Source of the DNA: Acanthamoeba sp. SK_2022b | Lineage: Eukaryota; Discosea; Longamoebia; Acanthamoebidae | Length of the DNA: 35,844 nucleotides | Direction of reading: 5' to 3' | Assembly: GCA_027943245.1 (NCBI GenBank) | Contig: JANDJZ010000132.1 | Coordinates: forward strand, 1-35,844 | Part shown: in pieces, positions 1 to 11,300 of the stretch | How positions within the stretch are numbered: the stretch's first letter is position 1 | Layout of the letters: every line of letters starts with the position of its first letter | Position numbers and translations under genes: made by a program | The notes under the pieces: generated by a model | Seen by the model: the letters and a program-made list of their open reading frames with translations, nothing else | Database searches by the model: none | What the model was told of the DNA's origin: nothing

Positions 1-466
1 CGCTTTCTCCGTCTGGTTGCTGTACTGAGCCAAGTAGTACTGTGCTGGCACTAAAAGCTGCACAGGGGCAAGATTAGGCTTGTTGCCGAAATCTTTCGAT
101 TTAATGTTTTGCAGATGAGATTGGATCAGTCACGTACCTGCAGAGCAAGGAATATGATGATGAGAAGCGAAGGCCAGAAGATAGATCTACCGCTCACGAC
201 GTCCCTGTCACCCAGCCGAACCATCAGCTGCAGCTCTCCACTCGTTTAGAACGGAAACTGCAGTTTTTTAAATATGGGAAATAAGTGGTTTACTGTCCTG
301 GCAAGCCACATGCTGTTGGCTTGAGCTCCCAGTATAGACGCATCTGCTCTGCATTGGATCTGTGAAAGCATTGTGGTGGTGTTAGCACTGTGGTACTAGG
401 CCTTGCTGACAAGGTCTAACCTGTAACCTGATCTCATGAAATTTTGAGGTTTTCTGTGGGGCACCT

Positions 467-506
<40 letters not shown>

Positions 507-881
507 CTTGGAAGGGCAAGGGAGTGGTCAGTGCGTGTGGCTGCAATCTTGCCAACAAGCTCACCCCAGTCACAATCTCCCATGATTAATTACCCTTGAC
601 ATGTTGAAAGTGGCCATGAACTTGAAGAACTCAGTGCCCAGGTCCCACACAGCATGTAGAGCTTACTCAGTTGTTGCTGCCAATGCACAGCTCATTTGGT
701 CATGTGCTGTAGTAGTGGACTTTGGACTGGCCATTGCAGCTGGTGATCTGTTGGGTGGTGGTGGCTGTCGCACCTGCATGCTCAGTGTGAGCAGTGTCAC
801 CTGCCATTGCATGTAGGCCACGTCAGTGATAGATAGGCAAGCCATTTAACTGCAGCATGGGTCAATGTGCGTGTTGGTGTT
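1..881. other. Intergenic DNA left of the inverted repeat
   Basis: I find no gene I can support here. The first 350 bases have ordinary CpG frequency, while about 350-840 are TG/CA-rich with very few CpG. Short open frames (for example 601-816) have no recognisable domain or codon bias. A 34-base poly(A) run lies at 471-504. The segment ends where homology with the right-hand arm begins, at 882. Confidence 0.6.
471..504 (+). repeat. Poly(A) tract of 34 bases
   Basis: This is an uninterrupted run of 34 adenines on the + strand. It could be slippage-prone simple sequence or the 3' tail of an old retroposed RNA ending at about 470. I do not recognise a SINE or LINE in the 470 bases before it. 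Confidence 0.9.
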
Positions 882-1535
882 GAGGGGCAGCTTGGCCACG
901 CTCACAGCACTTGGCTTCTCGCACGCTATGTCGGCCGACCTGTTGCGCACGCCAACGCCGATGCTGACGCCAACCCACCTTGACCCATGCCGCTGCCCGC
1001 CTGTATTTTTTCTTGTTGAGTCTTTATTTTAATTGGAGAATCTTACGTATTTTTGCACCGCAACACCTCCGCTCTTGCGAGGGTAGGCAAATGCCTCAAT
1101 GCGGAATAGCTGGTCTCTTCTTGTGTTTAGCCGGTCTTCTTTTCGTCTTGACCGAACGGTTGCCTGGTCTGACATGACAAGGCGCTTGCGAAAACTGAGT
1201 GCAGCCAGGGAAATGGGCAGTTGTCGAAGGCAACCGTTCATGGCCGCCCCCAATAGGTCAAGACATGGGGGAAGTGTTGCCCTTTTTGCGGAAAGGGCGG
1301 CAGGGCTATCGAATATTTGGGGGGGAGAGGGCAGAAAGGCCACGGAGGGTCTTGGCTATCGCCCATTAGCGCCTAAAGAGGCAAGACGGCCAGGTGCCTG
1401 CGCTTTCTATTGGTTCCATACCATCGGTGGTGGTTGCATTTAAAATGGTTCCGCTGCAGTCTGGCAAGTGACTCTATCCTTCCCCACAAGCCGAGTGCCG
1501 CACCCCACATAACACCTTTGGCTTATCCTGCCTTA

Positions 1536-4500
1536 ATGATGGCGCTGCGTGCCCTCGTGGCGCTGCTTCTCTTCTTCCATCTCGCTCCGGGTTCGCGCTC
1601 CCCAGGCGTGTAGTGAGCTGGATGGAGCCGTGCAGAGTTTCACTCACTACGTCCCGGGGCGTGGGGGTTTCGGCGTCGCAGGGGTACGAGGTGAAACTAC
1701 CATGACCTCTGCGGGCAGCGTCTACTTCGGCACTCTAACCGGCCAAGCTGCGGTTAACTACAAGGTAATGCTACCACATAATGATTTGTCAATCGTTGTC
1801 CTCGTCACTCACCCTCATCACTCTCTTCTCGACACCCAAGTACGTCCAAGAGGAACTCACCATACTCTACTCTCCCGGCTTCACAGCCGAGGAAGCCGTT
1901 GCGGCCGTCGTGGCCGGAACAAAAGTGCGTTTCCTTGCTCTATGCGCATGTCGTCGTGTTGCCACCACGAAACGCTACGCGGCTGGGCCGAGCCCCCTAG
2001 CAAAGCACGGTTGGCGCCTTCAAATACCTAACTCCGGCCACCGCGACTGTCTCTTTGTAACGACTACAAGGACTTTGCGGCGATAGACTTTCCATACCCG
2101 GCCGACTGGCAGGAGGCAAACAACGTCTTCCACTTGCCCATTACGACTCAGGCCATGGTCTTCGCCTACAACCTGGCCGGCAGCCCGGTCGGCGCCAATG
2201 AGACTCTGGCACGAAACCTCTCCACAGACGACGTAGACGAACCTCCTGGCCTGACCAGCACTGCGTTGTCGAATTTTATATGGCCACAGGTGCTGAGCAT
2301 GCCGGTGTTGGCCGACATCTGGGCCGGCAATATTCTCTATTGGAATGACTCGGCCATCGCCCAGCTCAACCCGGGCTTCCCGCTGCCCGACGAACCGATA
2401 GCGCTCATCTTTGCCAACGACACCCGCGCCAGCATCTCCAACGTCTTGGCCAACGCCCTGTCAGACTTCAACCCAGAGTTCCGGCTGGGCCTGGACTCCA
2501 ACGATTCCTTCGCCACGAAGTGGATGCCCCGCGGCGTCAACCCCCTGCGCTCCGTGGCTGTAGAACCGGGCGAGCAGCAGCTGGGCGCCGTTCTGGTACC
2601 CCAACTTTTAGGATGCAAGAGAAAATCTATTTATGAATTCATTCATCTATGTATCTGCAGGCCATGCCATACAGCATGACCTACACAACGCCCGTGTTCG
2701 CAGGCATGGCCAACCTTACCTATGCGCGTATGAAGAACAAGGCTGGTACGACTGCCGTTCTGTCGCCCTTGTCATTCTATGGCTCACAAGAACAAACAAC
2801 TGCAGGAGTGACTGTAGTGGCGTCGATAGAATCGGTGCAGTCGGCAATGGCGGAGGTGTACCACCGAGCCACCGCCCGTCAAGTGCTGGTGGAGGTGCAA
2901 AATGGCAACCTCTCAACGTCGTGGCCTGTGGCCATGTTCAATCGGGCACCCTGCGCCTTCAGGCGACCTCCACGGACTGCAACTGGCTCCTCTACGGCAC
3001 CGAGCTGCACACTTGGATCCTGCTAAACGAGATGGCCGAGAATACCTTGGTCAAGGGCCTCGGCTATGTCCCTCTGCCTCTATCCTACAAGAGGTACTGC
3101 CATCGCTTTTAGTCCCGTGTTTGTCTGACTCTGACAATGACGAGCTTGCTGCTTCTTGCGGCAGACTGGTGATGGACGCCTACGCGCTGATGACGTGCAA
3201 TGGCAGACAAACGTACACAGCCAAGGTGGTACTTGGCAAGGGGAGAACTTTCGCGATCGGTCCCATCTGGACCCGCTCATTTCCGTATGACCCGAATTTC
3301 CAAATGACCTTCTACGCCACCACCAGTGAGACAGAGCCCATGTCAGATTTGACCGCCAGCACGTGCTCCCGCTCGTCTCTTTCCAACTGCGAAACACACC
3401 TAACACGAATGTGTGCGCGGGTTGTATCATCGGGCAGATAACGTCGACTTCAGTATTGTGGGACTGGACCTTGATGAGGGGGCCAAGAAGCGCCAGGCTA
3501 CTGTCGACGACGAGTTCAGCATCCCCATAGTTGCCCATGCCATTGGGGTGGGGTACAATCTACCACAGCTGCAAATGATGGCCCCGCTGGCTCTCAATCT
3601 GTCCACGCTGGCCGACATCTTCCTGGGCACGGTCGACACGTGGGACCATCCGGCGATCCGCGAGCTCAATCCCGACCTCCAGGGCCTGCTACCCCCCCAG
3701 CCCATCACCGTGGCGCTCTCCAGCAGCGACCACAAGGCGGCTAACATTCTCATTCAAACCCTGAGCGTCGCGAGTCAAGCTTTCAGAGATCAGGTAACCA
3801 TAAACACGCACCACATGCATCGCTTTATTAACAAAGTTTCTTCTCTAAGGTGGGCTCCTCGGGGCACTTTCCGGTGGCGGACACGATCAGAGCGATGGTG
3901 GTGGACGACGTGACCGTGCCGCTGCAGACGACGCCGTACACCCTGGCCGTGGCCGCTCAGGAACTCATTCGCACTCTGCGCTACCTGGGCTTTGCCGACC
4001 TTGTCAACCTCCAGACCTACGACCACCTGATGCTCCGCATGCGGTCAATGACGAACTGCAACAAAGCGCGCTCGCTGGTGGACTACATCTACTGGTCTCA
4101 GACCAACGCTGACGCGAGCAGTCTTGCCCACGAGTACGCACTAACCACCCTACTGTGAGCCACACGAGCCGCAGCTGATACACCACACGCAAACAATGGC
4201 ACGAACCATCCAATGATAGGAACATGCTTGCCATTCCCGACCACCCCAAGGTCAGGACCAAGATGGCGCAGTTGCTGACTAGCACCACGTGCGGCAACGC
4301 GTTGGTGAGCTCGTTCGCGGCGTGCGTGAGCGGCAGCGCGGTGTGCTCCGATCGCGGGGTGTGCGACCTCAGCGGCACGTGTCAATGCGACGCCGGGTTC
4401 ACCGGCACCTACTGCGAGTCGCTCAAGTCTGACTCCGGCGACACTACCCTGCTGGCCGCGCTGCTGGGCTCCCTCGTCCCGGCCGCCATCGTGCTGTGCG

Positions 4501-6342
4501 TGATCGTGGTCGTGGTGGGAACCGTATTCTGGAACCGCTCACGCCGCGAGAAGGAGGACGAATGGGAGGTGGACGTCGACGAGCTCGAGATGAGCGAAGA
4601 GCTGGGCACCGGAGGGTACCTCTGTTCTCATATTCCTCGCTACGTACTTGGGCTTACGTTCCACGTGGCAGATATGGTACTGTGCACAAGGCCATGTGGA
4701 AAGGGACCGAGGTGGCGGTGAAGATGCTGCTCACCACCACCTCGTCCGCCGCGACCAGAGAGCTGGAGCGGAGCTTCAAGGAGGAGGTAAGCAGCAGCAA
4801 CGGCGTTTTGACTAATTTTCTCACTCACTGCCTGAGAGTGATCGGGAATAATGGCAGGTCAAGGTCATGACGGCGTTGCGGCATCCCAACGTGGTGCTCT
4901 TCATGGCCGCGTGCACAAGGCCGCCCAAAATGTGCATCGTCATGGAACTCATGGCCCTCGGCTCCCTCTTTGACGTACGTCGCCCCCCTCCCCCACACGG
5001 CGGGGGCTCCTATCCTCCAACGCCAAGCTGCATGGCGAATCCTTGGTCAATTCGGACCTCTGATTGGCAACCGGTTTATTGTGGACCACACACTCACGCA
5101 GCTGCTGCACAATGAGCTGGTGCCGGACATACCGTTCAACCTGCGGGTGAAGATCGCTTACCAGGCGGCCAAGGGCATGCACTTCCTCCACTCCTCGGGC
5201 ATCGTGCACCGCGACCTCAAGTCGCTCAACCTTCTGCTCGACAACAAGTGGAACGTCAAGGTGCCTTCTGGCGACTTCTTTCCTTTATTCGTCCATGTGT
5301 TCATCTTTGCTAACACTCCACGCACGCGCACGCGGGCGTAGGTGAGTGACTTTGGGCTGACCCAGTCGAGGGAACAACTGGCGCGCGGCGACAACCAGTT
5401 GGCTCAGGGCAGCATTCACTGGATGGCGCCCGAGGTGCTCAACGAGGCGATGGACATCGACTACATGTTGGCCGATGTGTACTCCTTCGGCATCATCCTG
5501 TGGGAGCTACTCACCCGCGAACAGCCCTATCACGGCATGACGTACGTGTCGTGTTGTGCGTCGCTGGTTGTGTCATGTCGCTCATGCCCGGTGCGCAGTC
5601 CGGCAGCGGTTGCGGTGGCGGTGATCAGGGACCACACACGGCCGCCGATGCCACAGGAAAAGGGCCAGCCCGAACCCACTCCAGCCGAGTACAAGGAGCT
5701 GATGCAGAATGCCTGGCATCCCGATCCCTCCATCCGGCCCTCCTTCCTCGTACTGCCCTCGCCTTGTCTTGTGTTGTGTCTCGTCGTTGGTCGCGTAGCA
5801 TGCGTGCTGATGACTGTGCGCGAACAGGAGGCGATGACGAGACTGAGTGCGATGGGCGAAAATTGGCTATCCTCGGTATCGACGAGCTCCTCGAGTCAGA
5901 GCTTTTACGACCACAACACCGCCGCCCCGTCCGACACGTCCAGTAGCACCGGCTCAAGCGGTACCACGCCTTATTTTCTTGGCTTGCGAATAGATTTTGA
6001 TTATGTTTGGAATCAGGGCTGAACGAACTAAAGAGCTCGGGCGGGCTGCCCACGACCGCGGCGGGCGCGGTGCGGGCGCCCGAGGGCGAGGTCACGATCG
6101 TGTTTTCGGATATCACGCGCGCCGCCTCGTTGTGGGAGTTCAACGCCGACGCCATGCGCGACGCCACCATCCTCCACAACGCCCTGCTGCGCGACCTCCT
6201 CAAAAAGCACCGTGGCTACGAAGTACTCTTCCTCAGGTGCGTCATCTGCCACCTTAACAGACCCGCACACTCACACGCCACCGCCACCTCACGCTCTCTC
6301 TGGGGTCGTCATAACTGCTGTAGGGACCGCATCAGCGGCGAG
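1536..6342 (+). pseudogene. Left copy of PstS/EGF/kinase/cyclase receptor, frameshifted and 3'-truncated
   Basis: ATG at 1536 opens a signal peptide ([14 protein letters not shown]). Then come PstS-like module 1 (about 1640-3360), PstS-like module 2 (about 3425-4160), an EGF module (about 4315-4430, pattern [20 protein letters not shown]), one membrane helix (about 4445-4530), and a TKL kinase (4590-5750) with GTGGYGTV loop, AVKM lysine, [12 protein letters not shown] and MAPE. A Ser-rich linker (5828-5957) leads into the first part of a class III cyclase (6080-6234, FSDI metal motif). Compared with the right copy, one T is missing at about 2942, which shifts the frame in module 1, and 175 bases are missing at 4014/4015. 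Homology stops at 6342, so the rest of the cyclase and the whole second kinase are absent. If transcribed past 6342, the frame reads about 39 unrelated residues to a stop at 6457. The domain reading is strong. Pseudogene status rests on the single-base gap being real. Confidence 0.85.
1608..1635 (+). other. Possible 28-base intron near the signal peptide
   Basis: The signal-peptide frame from 1536 meets a TAG at 1611, while the downstream ectodomain is in another frame. Removing GTGTAG...GTGCAG (1608-1635) joins Gly to the SFTHYV frame in phase 0. The same bases occur in the right copy at 30872-30899. An intron this short is unusual, so an alternative start or an ancestral frame break is also possible. 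Confidence 0.4.
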
Positions 6343-7857
6343 CCTGTGGCGCCATCTTCATGGATCAACCTGGTGGCTCTATGTTTAATTTCCAACATTA
6401 ACTTAACCACATATATGGGCATAAAACTGTCACCAATAGACCAGCACTTGTGGCCATGAGATGGTAATCACACGATGATCACAGGCACTGGGAGGGAGGG
6501 TTTAACTCAAGGCGCCTGTTTCACCTCACCTTCCACCTTGATGCTTTGGCGTTCCCTTGATTAATGGTACAGAGGGGAGCCTTGACTGTAGCCACCAGAT
6601 TTTCGAGGTAGAGCAGTGTGAATGGCATAGCACACTCATGCTGGGTGTGGACCTCAAGCTTCTGTCTGCTCCTGTGCCACAGCCCTTCTGGCTCCAGTTT
6701 CTGGATGATGCCAGTGTAGATTTGCAATTTCTGATAGGCTGCCTTGTGATTGGTGTTGTCAAGTTGGGTGGTTGAGGGCTACAAACACAGGTTTCAGCCA
6801 ATGCATACACATGACCCAGCCTTGGTCATGCACTGAATATTGATCAGTTCTGCATTCAAACAGACGTGCTTACCAAGGAGCTCACTGTACTGACAGAGTC
6901 GCCTTTGGAACATGACTGAGCTCTTCCTCTGTTGGCTGAAGGTGAATATTATTCAGCTGTGAAGTGTAGCAAAACACATTACAAGCACTGTGTACATGTA
7001 CATGATGGAGCATGATCGCATTGCATACACATACAACAACTTGAAGAGGGTTGACATGCACCACTTACAACTTTGACCATCATTTGCATATCCTCAGCAC
7101 TTCCAAGTCCTCAACCTTTCTGGCACCTGAAGTCTGAGTTCAGATGATGTCATTGCACAAGCTAATACCTAATGTGGTGTACCTGTGACTCCTTGATGAA
7201 CGAGTGCTCTTCAATCCCTTGCTATTAATGGTTTTGGTTTTGGGAGTTGAAACAGGTTGTGGGTCCTGTACTATTGACTCCTGAATGAAATAATGGTGAG
7301 TTCCTACCATGTACATGTATGCAATGGAATAGCACACCAAAAAACAAAGTTAAGTCATTAAACAATGGTAAATGAAAATCTAATGCTGGTAGATAAAAAC
7401 CCATAGCTGATTTATAAATTAATCAATTATTGCATATGTGAATGTGGTGCAATGTTCATATATATGTTAGATGGCTTCACCACTGTGTATGCACAATGGC
7501 ATAAAAATCTGAAAGATCGATTGTTGTAGAGTGTTGCTTTCTTTGATAAGAAGCTTATAATACGCCCATACCTGTAGGGGTGAACAAGCAGGTTGGCTGT
7601 TTGCCCTTGTATCCAAAGTACATTCCTTTCTGTGATTATACTTATGTTGCTATTATTAACTGTAAGTATCCGTCATGACCCAAAAGAGAACAAGAGTGAG
7701 TTTGCAAGGCTGAGAAAGAAGATGTCAAAGTCCTCATCTTCTTCCTCAACGTCAAGACTGTCAATGTCTTTGGCTAAGGAGTTGGTACACCTCTTTTAAA
7801 TAAAGATGCAAACACAGCATTTTAATAGTCAGTACTAGGCTCAATGGGACCTTACCA

Positions 7858-8736
7858 ATGATGACAAGGACAAGAGGCGTGACTACAATGATGACAACAA
7901 GGACAAGAGGCACAACTACAATGATGATGATGACAAGGACAAGAGGCATGACTACAACAATGACAACAAGGACAAGAGGCATGACTACAATGACAATGAC
8001 AAGGACAAGAGGTGTGACTACAACAACAACAACAAGGACAAGAGGTGCAACTACAACAACGACAACAAGGACAAGAGGCACAACTACAACAACAAGAGGC
8101 ACAACTCCAGCAACAACGACAAGAGGCATAACAGCAATGACAACAATGACAAGAAGCTCCACAATAGACAAGCTGACTGCCATCAAGGGCCAGAAAAAGG
8201 ACATCAGTGACTGCCAGTCAAACACGAAGCACAAGCATACAACTAAATTGAGTGAGTCTCAGACAAGTGACGAAAGCTGCACCAAATTGGAGCTCCCATC
8301 AATGAATAAGAACTCTCAATCCAAACCAACCTCAAGGTCAGCCACCTTGCGGGAGAGAGCGTCTGAGGTGGGCACACCTGCCAAAGGCCCACACCGACCT
8401 CAACGCCAAGCACGTCCAACTGAGAAGGGAGCATCGCTGATCATCAAACGAGCGGCAAAGCAAAATAAGAGAGCAAGAACAGAGTCTTCTTATCAGCCAG
8501 CAGAGCCCTACGTTCCAACAGTAAGTCTGCCTCTTTCTCTCTTCAGACTGCTCGTTCTTAGATGTACATGCAGGATCAGGAAGACCTTTTGGCTCTGCTC
8601 AGCATGGTGGCCACAAGCAAGGGTGGACCTGCCGGCGCAGGAGAAAGCCCTCTTCCCAGAACTTCAGCAAGTAAAGTGGGCCGCCATGCCAACACTCGTG
8701 ATCTGCCCGACCAGTCCATTTGTACAATCCTTCTAA
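7858..8736 (+). CDS. Hypothetical basic repeat protein, possibly decayed
   Basis: An open frame of 292 codons begins at ATG 7858. About the first 100 residues are imperfect repeats of the type TRTRGTTTMT, encoded by the tandem DNA repeat below. Residues 100-220 are hydrophilic and rich in K, R, S and T, resembling a disordered nuclear or DNA-associated protein. After about 8523 the reading becomes implausible, and a GTAAGT...CAG pair at 8523-8551 may mark an intron leading toward the 8562-9038 frame. The part from about 8330 retains normal CpG frequency, unlike the surrounding block. I recognise no family, and it could be a remnant of a mobile-element gene. Confidence 0.3.
   Translation: MMTRTRGVTTMMTTRTRGTTTMMMMTRTRGMTTTMTTRTRGMTTMTMTRTRGVTTTTTTRTRGATTTTTTRTRGTTTTTRGTTPATTTRGITAMTTMTRSSTIDKLTAIKGQKKDISDCQSNTKHKHTTKLSESQTSDESCTKLELPSMNKNSQSKPTSRSATLRERASEVGTPAKGPHRPQRQARPTEKGASLIIKRAAKQNKRARTESSYQPAEPYVPTVSLPLSLFRLLVLRCTCRIRKTFWLCSAWWPQARVDLPAQEKALFPELQQVKWAAMPTLVICPTSPFVQSF
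7860..8160 (+). repeat. Imperfect tandem repeat, unit about 27-33 bases
   Basis: About ten copies of a unit resembling acaaggacaagaggcatgac followed by tacaatgac. Copy lengths vary in multiples of three, so at least one strand stays open throughout. Frame +1 reads T/R/G-rich, another frame reads D/K/R/N-rich, and the opposite strand reads Val/Leu-rich. Confidence 0.9.
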
Positions 8737-8920
8737 TGATTGAGCCTGATGATATGCTCAATGTCCTCCCTTTCAGAAGCAAGGAGAGGTACCAGGAGCT
8801 GAGCGCCGAGCATGAGCCCATCGCCTGCCTGCCGGCCAGCCAGCAACTGAGCGGACAAGACTCTGACTCCACACATCCTTCTAGCTTTGTAACGTGCAAA
8901 AAACACTTCTTGGACGCAGA

Positions 8921-9104
8921 GCGGGTAGTAAATGCCTTTCCCGCATGTGTGCACTCTACGCGCCTGCGTGGAGCAAAAGTATCTTTTTCCTACATGTGTG
9001 TGGCTGCCCTACTCTGCACGCTTGGGCAAAGCGGGTAGAAACGGCCTTTTCCCGCATGCGTGTGGCCACCGCATGCTACGCGCCTGTGTGGAGCAGGCAA
9101 AAAG
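8921..9104 (+). repeat. Degenerate direct repeat, two copies
   Basis: GCGGGTAG...CCCGCATG...CTACGCGCCTG.GTGGAGCA occurs at 8921-8979 and again at 9031-9104 with about 12 extra bases. The stretch between them carries partial echoes (TGTGTGGC, CTCTGCACGC). It sits at the downstream edge of the CpG-normal island in an otherwise CpG-poor block. Function unknown. Confidence 0.75.
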
Positions 9105-9679
9105 ATAGGTGCTCTGGCCCAATCAGAGTAATGCAAGGCATTGGATGGTAGTGGTTAACCAGCAGGTGAAGTGAAAGAGCAACCCAAGGTTTTAAAGTGG
9201 TGCGCAGCAAGCTGAAGTGGAGCCATAAATAATTCAAAGTTCAGGACACATGTGCCAATAATGGTTAGTCCTGTGATCACACTCTTGTAGTGAAGTTTAG
9301 TTGAGGTTCCCACATCAGATTTGGTGGTTGGTACCTTGTGCTGCAAGCACATCAACAATTTAAGCTTCATGTGTACCCTTTATCTGTCCCTTCGCCCATA
9401 CAGTACAACTATATATTACCTGTCAACCCATATGCCCTGTTTTTCCTACTGACACATTGCCAAAGGGTAGAATCATAATAAAACCACAGGCTGTATTTAA
9501 AAGGGTGCAAGTTAAACGTTGTGGTCAGAGTCCTCAGACAGGGATCTCAGGCTCTTCTTTGTTGAAGAGATCCTCCTCTTCCATATCTTGGTGCTTGTAG
9601 GAAGAAGAGGAAGAAGGACTTGTCCTTGATGGGGAAGGAGTCCCCCCTCTTCTTGCTGCTGTGCTTCTCCCAAAAGTCA

Positions 9680-10612
9680 TCATTGTGCTCCAGTGATGAC
9701 AACTTTCTTGTGCTTTTCAGGTGAATGATTGGAGCTTGAACAGGAAAGTACACTGCAGAAGGTACTTGTAGAACTGGTAGCCTGTTCAATGGAGTGTTTG
9801 GAAAAAAGTAACAGTGATCTTTTGACAATGTACACTTTTTCTACATAAACTGTATAAAAACGCATGGATATTTGGCCTAAAAAAAGCTTTATTTTATGTA
9901 CACAGAGGCGAAAGTGATGTTGAAAAGTGTAAAAATGGCACAACTCAGCCCATTTTATGAGACCAAAAGTTTCAGATGTGAGACTTGAGTTAGGTGATTT
10001 GAATAAAAGAATTATATGTTCCCGTTTATTGAAAGTTACAGAATAGGAGGCACTTCGCCAAGGACCTGTGAGACCTGTTAGACGTGCTGAAGAAGAGCGG
10101 GGAGCTTGAGACTGTGAGCTGTTCATAGCCACAATGATGCTGAAAGTGGAGAAGGAGGCAGTGATGTTGTGCATGTCCCCATCATCCAGGCTCTTGACTA
10201 AAAAGCCATGAAGCCAGTTGGTGAGGGAGCCAACAGTGGTGTCACTGATGGTGGAGGAAGAGAGAGGAATAAGGCCATGGTAGAGGGCAGGGGCAAGTGA
10301 GAGGTAGAAGGGGAGCTGCTTTGCACAAGTGTGGACAGGTTTGGCATTCTGTCCAGGAAGGTATGCATGAGGGGCAGGTAGTTCCAGGCTGTTGAGAAGG
10401 TAGTTGTAGAGTGGCAGAGGTAGTGGTATGCAGTCATTGCCTTGGCCAGAAAGGAAGGTCAGTGCGTTGCAAGACAATTCCTTGTGCATTGGATATTGAT
10501 GTGATGAAGGAAGCACTCTGGTGCAGGAAGGCTGCAGCCACAGAAGAGTAAGAAAAGATGGCAAGACAAATGGAGCAAAGAAAAAACAATGCACATCAGA
10601 ACAAAAAACCAA
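9680..10612 (-). other. Long open frame of doubtful coding value
   Basis: This is a 310-codon frame on the minus strand inside the CpG-depleted block. The length is notable in DNA with this many TG and TA dinucleotides. The translation has no domain I recognise, and its composition (L, S, H, F rich) is not clearly protein-like. A different frame of the same strand between about 9680 and 9538 reads like a real C-terminal exon (Ser-rich, then EEEDLFNKEEPEIPV, stop), so this may be the remains of a spliced gene. No function assigned. Confidence 0.2.
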
Positions 10613-11177
10613 TGCACATCAGTCCCAGAAACCCTATGCACATTGTCACACAAGCTGGCATGTATAAGGCAACAAAACAGTGGAGGAAGACATACTGGGA
10701 TATTGTGAAACCGCAGAGAAGGTGCTGTAATTGCTGTGAGAAAGATGGGGCAAACTTGAAACCCAAGCTCCATCTGCCTCTGCTAGGGTCAAGGGTAAGG
10801 AGAAGTCCGCTGAAACTGCCCCAGGAACTCCAACAAGTAGGTATTGTCCTTGTGTGATTGTTTGTTTTTATGTACCCCTAATGATCTCAATAGAAGATGA
10901 GTTAGGAAGCCCTGAATAGTCAAAAAAACATATGAAAGCAATGTAAAAAAGAGCAAGTACAGAGCTAGCACAAGAAGACAGAGCCAGAACACATCTGCAC
11001 TGAGAAGAAGGGGTTGTAGAATCAGCCTGTGTTGCTGCCTCCTCAGCTTCCATGGCAGCAGTGGAGAAGGCTTCCTCTTCTACGAAGCCAGCACAAGGGA
11101 TGATATTGTCATGTGAGTTGTGTCTTCATACATACACTTCTTGCTGGGATGGCCCTTGTTGCATGCTGTGTGTATGG

Positions 11178-11300
11178 ATTTGTTACAACTGTAAGAAGCG
11201 CATTCAGAAGTGGGACATACAAAGAACAACAAGCTTACAATACATGTATGATATTGTCATGTGTACATGAAGGATAGAGCTTCTTACAGTTGTAACAAAT
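11178..11300. repeat. Perfect 22-base inverted repeat with 79-base spacer
   Basis: ATTTGTTACAACTGTAAGAAGC at 11178-11199 is repeated as its exact reverse complement at 11279-11300. A 16-base direct repeat, ATGATATTGTCATGTG, lies at 11100-11115 and again inside the spacer at 11248-11263. No coding gene overlaps. It could be a small non-autonomous element or a hairpin-forming transcript. Confidence 0.85.

Larger units (their letters stand above)
882..6342 (+). repeat. Left arm of a large inverted repeat (about 5.5 kb)
   Basis: This arm matches the reverse complement of 25990-31635 nearly base for base, introns included. It starts at GAGGGGCAGCTTGG (882) and ends at ATCAGCGGCGAG (6342). The arms differ by scattered substitutions and a few indels: a 175-base segment missing here at the 4014/4015 junction, small length changes near 1050-1220, and microindels in introns. 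Identity looks well above 95 percent by eye, so the duplication is recent. The arm holds the 5' flank and 5' two thirds of the receptor kinase gene. Confidence 0.95.

Noticed and set aside
876..892. TGTTG next to the left arm edge as a solo LTR end
   Set aside because: Only five bases match and the rest of the LTR is absent from 600-881, so an empty insertion site explains it better.
7858..8160. Possible CRISPR-like array
   Set aside because: Units are contiguous and degenerate with no unique spacers, and the host is eukaryotic.
7761..8234. Minus-strand Val/Leu-rich open frame that looks like a membrane protein
   Set aside because: It is the complement of the tandem repeat at 7860-8160. The hydrophobic pattern comes only from the repeat unit and has no non-repetitive extension.
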